Shown: positions 5,920 through 8,596 of the stretch, in pieces
How positions within the stretch are numbered: position 1 is the first letter of the stretch
Layout: each line of letters begins with the position of its first letter
Source of the DNA: Reyranella sp.
GTDB lineage: Bacteria > Pseudomonadota > Alphaproteobacteria > Reyranellales > Reyranellaceae
Reading direction: 5' to 3'
Assembly (NCBI GenBank): GCA_004296815.1
Contig: SCVT01000274.1
Span: forward strand, 1-8,596
Length of the DNA: 8,596 nucleotides
Notes under the pieces: generated by a model
Databases searched by the model: none
Seen by the model: only the letters and a program-made list of their open reading frames with translations
What the model was told of the DNA's origin: nothing
Position numbers and translations under genes: made by a program

Positions 5920-7070
5920 GTACTGCGCCTCTGGGCATCTATGTCCATTGGCCCTTCTGCAAGTCGAAGTGTCCCTACTGCGACTTCAACAGCCACGTCC
6001 GTGACGGCGTCGAGCAGACGCGCTGGCGCAAGGCGCTACTGACGGAACTCGAGCACGCCGCGCGCGAGGCGCCGGGCCGGCGGGTCGAGACGATATTCTT
6101 CGGCGGCGGCACGCCGTCGCTGATGGAGCCCGAGACGGTGGCGGCGCTGATCGCCCGCACGCGGGAGCTCTGGAACGTCGCGCCGGACAGAGAGATCACG
6201 CTCGAAGCCAACCCCACGTCCGTGGAGGCCGACCGGTTCGCGGCCCTGGCCGAGGCCGGCGTCAACCGGGTGTCGCTGGGTGTGCAGGCGCTCGAGGGAT
6301 CGGCGCTGAAATTCCTCGGCCGCGAGCATTCTGTCGACGAGGCGCTGGGCGCGGTCGACGTCGCGCAGCGCCACTTCGCGCGCCACTCCTTCGACCTGAT
6401 CTATGCGAGGCCCGGGCAGACCCTGGACGCCTGGGCCGACGAGCTTGAGCGCGCCCTGGCACTCGCCGGCGAGCACCTCTCGCTCTACCAGCTCACCATC
6501 GAGCGTGGCACGCGGTTCTTCACCGAGCATGCGCGCGGCGCCTTCGTGCTGCCGGGCGAAGATGAAGCGGCCGCCATGTTCGAGCATACCCAGGCCCGGC
6601 TCGCCTCGGCGGGACTGCCGGCCTACGAGATTTCCAACCACGCCCGTCCGGGGGCTGCCTGCCGCCATAATTTGATCTATTGGCGGTATCAGGATTACGT
6701 CGGCATAGGGCCGGGGGCTCATGGCCGCTTCGCGCTGGGAGCGGCCAAGAAGGCGACCCGGCGCGCGAGCGGTCCGGAAGCGTGGCTGGAAGCCGTCGAG
6801 CGCGACGGTCACGGCACGGCGGAGGCATCACTGATCGAGGGGCAGGATCTGGTGGACGAGGCATTGATGATGGGGCTGCGATTGGCGGACGGCATCGACC
6901 GCGCCACCTTCGCGTCCGTCGCGGGCGCCGACCCGGTCGAGGCCGTGGGCGAGGCACGATTGCGGCCACTGATCGCCGCGGGCTTCCTCGAGGTCGACCC
7001 GAGCCACCTGCGCGCCACACCCGCCGGCCGCCAGCGCCTGAACGCCGTGCTGGAGCGACTGATCGCATGA
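5916..7070 (+). CDS. hemW: Radical SAM heme chaperone HemW (formerly annotated as coproporphyrinogen III oxidase-like)
   Basis: HemW binds heme and passes it to target hemoproteins; older annotations call it oxygen-independent coproporphyrinogen oxidase. The 384-residue protein opens with the radical SAM cluster motif C15-KSK-C19-PY-C22-D-F24. The CxxxCxxCxF form, with Phe where true HemN has a fourth Cys, marks HemW rather than HemN. GGGTPS at 63-68 is the SAM-binding glycine motif, TLEANPTS follows, and HNLIYW at 251-256 is the HNxxYW pattern regarded as a HemW signature. A C-terminal HemN-type domain completes the normal architecture. The ATG at 5916 overlaps the rdgB stop (ATGA), and GAGG at 5902-5905 is a modest ribosome site. 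The longer frame running back into rdgB is a shadow. Its stop overlaps the start of the following binding-protein gene by four bases, giving a coupled operon. Confidence 0.96.
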   Translation: MSTAPLGIYVHWPFCKSKCPYCDFNSHVRDGVEQTRWRKALLTELEHAAREAPGRRVETIFFGGGTPSLMEPETVAALIARTRELWNVAPDREITLEANPTSVEADRFAALAEAGVNRVSLGVQALEGSALKFLGREHSVDEALGAVDVAQRHFARHSFDLIYARPGQTLDAWADELERALALAGEHLSLYQLTIERGTRFFTEHARGAFVLPGEDEAAAMFEHTQARLASAGLPAYEISNHARPGAACRHNLIYWRYQDYVGIGPGAHGRFALGAAKKATRRASGPEAWLEAVERDGHGTAEASLIEGQDLVDEALMMGLRLADGIDRATFASVAGADPVEAVGEARLRPLIAAGFLEVDPSHLRATPAGRQRLNAVLERLIA

Positions 7071-7933
7071 GAGTGCTGGCGATCGTCCTGTCCCTGCTGA
7101 TGGGTCTCGCTGGTCCCACGTTTGCCCAGCAGCAACAGCCGCAACAGCAACAGAAGCCACCGCCCAAGCCGGCCACCACCAAGCCCGCGCAGCCCGCGGC
7201 CAAGCCGGCGCCGAAGTCGCCGTTCACGCCGGCCGCCTTCAAGATCACCATCGCGACCGAGGCGGCCTTTCCGCCGTTCAACTATCTCGACCGCAAGGGC
7301 ATACCGGCCGGTTTCGAGATGGAGCTGGCGCAGGAAGCCTGCCAGCGCATCAAGGCCGAGTGCGAGTTCGTGGCGCTGAGGTGGGACGAGCTGATCCCGG
7401 GCCTGCTCGACAAGAAGTTCGACGTCATCATGTCGTCGATGGAAGTCACGCGCGAGCGGCGCCAACGCATGGGCCTGTCGCGCCGCTACTATCTCTCGCC
7501 CGGCGCCTTCATCGCGGCCAAGGGCGCGCCGTTCGACGGACCGCCCTCGCTGCTGCGCAACAAGCGCATCGGCATCCAGAAGGACTCCATGCACGCGGAC
7601 TGGGCCGACAAGAGCTTCCGCCGGTCCGCCCAGCTCCGACGCTACGGCACCTTGCAGGAGGCGCTGCAGGCGCTCGCGAAGGAAGAAGTCGACGCGGTGT
7701 TCGGCGACAAGGCGCAGCTCTGGCTGTGGAGCCAGAAGCCTGAAGGCAAATGCTGCGAGCTGGTCGGCCAGGACATCAAGGACACCCAGACGCTCGGCGT
7801 CGGTGTCGCTGCCGGCTTGCGCAAGGAAGACGCGAAACTACGCGACGCCATGAACAAGGCGTTCGGCGACATGGTGAGCGACGGCACCTACAAGAAGATC
7901 AACGAGAAGTATTTCCCGTTCGCGCTGAACTAG
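7067..7933 (+). CDS. Periplasmic amino-acid-binding protein, family 3 (lysine/arginine/ornithine/histidine-like)
   Basis: This 288-residue family 3 ABC binding protein would bind a polar, probably basic, amino acid in the periplasm. Residues 1-20 are a signal peptide (hydrophobic core 3-16, cut after TFA at 18-20). Residues 21-56 form an unusual linker rich in Gln, Pro, Lys and Ala. The domain spans about 58-283: ATEAAFPPFNYLDRKG at 63-78, AGFEMELA at 81-88, SSMEVTRERRQRM at 123-135, DAVFGDKAQL at 209-218 and the ending YKKINEKYFPF. Cys92 and Cys99 match the small disulfide of the LAO/HisJ proteins, and the ending also resembles that group; this is why I infer basic ligands. The ATG at 7067 overlaps the hemW stop; GGAG at 7052-7055 is about 11 bases away. 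There is no permease or ATPase gene beside it. Its TAG overlaps the TAG of the convergent regulator. Confidence 0.92.
   Translation: MRVLAIVLSLLMGLAGPTFAQQQQPQQQQKPPPKPATTKPAQPAAKPAPKSPFTPAAFKITIATEAAFPPFNYLDRKGIPAGFEMELAQEACQRIKAECEFVALRWDELIPGLLDKKFDVIMSSMEVTRERRQRMGLSRRYYLSPGAFIAAKGAPFDGPPSLLRNKRIGIQKDSMHADWADKSFRRSAQLRRYGTLQEALQALAKEEVDAVFGDKAQLWLWSQKPEGKCCELVGQDIKDTQTLGVGVAAGLRKEDAKLRDAMNKAFGDMVSDGTYKKINEKYFPFALN
7127..7234 (+). repeat. Low-complexity Gln/Pro/Lys/Ala-coding segment in the family 3 binding protein
   Basis: This stretch encodes residues 21-56, right after the signal peptide cut. It begins with CAG/CAA codons (QQQQPQQQQ) and continues with PPPKP, TTKPAQP and AAKPAPK. It probably makes a flexible spacer between the export signal and the ligand-binding domain. 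Runs of CAG/CAA codons are prone to length change by slippage. Confidence 0.8.
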
Positions 7934-8586
7934 GCGGCGGCCGTCGCCGAGAAGGTCTCGAAGGCGTCCTCGACCAGGCTGACATGATGCAGCATCGCGG
8001 CATGGGCGCCCGCTACGTCGCCTGACACGATCGCACGCACCACGGCGTCGTGCTCCTTGTTGGAGCGCGTGAGACGGCCCTCGATCTGGAACTGCGCGCG
8101 CCGGAAGGGGCCGACGCGGCGGCGCAAGGCGAGCGCGTACTCCGCCAGTGGCGCGTTGTGGGCGCCGGCATAGATCGACGAATGAAAGGCGACATTGGCG
8201 TCGGAGTACGCCTCGATGTCGCCCGCTGCCGCCAGGGCCATCATCTTCTCGTGCCGCGCCTGCAGGCGACGCCGTTCGATCGGCGTCATGCTCATCGCCG
8301 CGAGCCGTGCGCAGGTCGCCTCCATCTCCGCCATCGCCACGAACAGGCTCTCGAGCTGCTCGGGCGTCACCTTGGTCACGATCGCGCCCTTGCGTGGGCG
8401 CATCTCGATCAGCCCGCTCATGGCGAGCTGGCGCAGCGCCTCGCGAACCGGCGTTCGCGACACGCCGTGCTGTTCGGCCAGCCGCATCTCGTCCAGGCGT
8501 TCGCCGGGGGGAAGGGTGCCATTCAGGATGCCGGCGGCGATCGCCTCAGCGAGCGTCTCGGCGAGAGTGGGTTTGTCGGTGCTCAC
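7930..8586 (-). CDS. GntR family transcriptional regulator, FCD-domain (FadR subfamily)
   Basis: This 218-residue regulator has an N-terminal winged helix, about 8-70, with LAEQHGVSRTPVREALRQLAMSGLI at the recognition region (split as 36-50 and 51-60) and a RKGAIV wing at 65-70. The all-helical FCD domain from about 75 onward usually binds a metal and an organic acid. The expected ligands are Asn131, His135, His179 and His201, with spacings like those of metal-binding FCD proteins. The first position is Asp in the standard motif but Asn here. The start is a GTG at 8584-8586. AAGAAGG (8589-8595) is only 2 bases upstream, which is short, and the frame stays open to the window edge, so a start just outside is possible. 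Its target is probably an adjacent gene beyond the right edge, since such regulators usually control neighbours. It is convergent with the binding-protein gene. Ligand unknown. Confidence 0.93.
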   Translation of the reverse strand: MSTDKPTLAETLAEAIAAGILNGTLPPGERLDEMRLAEQHGVSRTPVREALRQLAMSGLIEMRPRKGAIVTKVTPEQLESLFVAMAEMEATCARLAAMSMTPIERRRLQARHEKMMALAAAGDIEAYSDANVAFHSSIYAGAHNAPLAEYALALRRRVGPFRRAQFQIEGRLTRSNKEHDAVVRAIVSGDVAGAHAAMLHHVSLVEDAFETFSATAAA

Positions 8587-8596
8587 ACCCTTCTTG

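Noticed and set aside
5916..7070. Annotation as oxygen-independent coproporphyrinogen III oxidase (HemN)
   Set aside because: The cluster motif is CxxxCxxCxF and HNxxYW is present, both pointing to HemW, not true HemN.

Overview
The window is GC-rich, densely packed chromosomal DNA from what looks like an alphaproteobacterium. The main reasons are the alphaproteobacterial character of HrcA, the hrcA / rph-rdgB-hemW neighbourhood, and codons strongly biased to G/C in the third position. The taxon is inferred from gene content and not proven. I see no insertion sequence, integrase, CRISPR array, tRNA or rRNA. No gene-free stretch exceeds about 110 bases. Most of the window is ordinary core and transport/catabolism DNA, and I do not see a clear new multi-gene system.

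Layout, left to right. (1) The 3' end of a YpfJ-type putative neutral zinc metallopeptidase (+), entering from the left edge. (2) A minus-strand pair: a fumarylacetoacetate-hydrolase-family enzyme (2735 to 2034) followed 108 bases later by a family 5 (oligopeptide/nickel type) periplasmic binding protein (1925 to 219). (3) A YkuD-fold L,D-transpeptidase-like protein (+, 2788-3396) that starts 52 bases from the hydrolase and has no signal peptide. (4) The heat-shock repressor hrcA (-, 4505 to 3402). (5) A tightly coupled operon on the + strand: rph (RNase PH), rdgB (dITP/XTP pyrophosphatase), hemW (radical SAM heme chaperone) and a basic-amino-acid-type periplasmic binding protein, each overlapping the next by 1 to 4 bases. 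(6) A GntR/FCD-type regulator (-) at the right edge.

How the genes relate. rph and rdgB are RNA and nucleotide-pool housekeeping genes and hemW is a heme-trafficking gene; the binding protein at the end of this operon is the odd passenger. The hydrolase and the family 5 binding protein may form a small uptake/degradation unit, but no permease or ATPase gene is present, so this is only suggested. The three convergent junctions (219-238, 3397-3401, 7930-7933) either overlap or are separated by 5 bases, leaving no room for a normal terminator.

The most useful regulatory observations lie in the 80-base hrcA/rph divergent region. A good sigma70-like promoter there places the predicted hrcA transcription start on its ATG, suggesting a leaderless message. 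A weaker rph promoter faces away from it with an overlapping -35 box. A similar, weaker arrangement sits before the family 5 binding protein gene.
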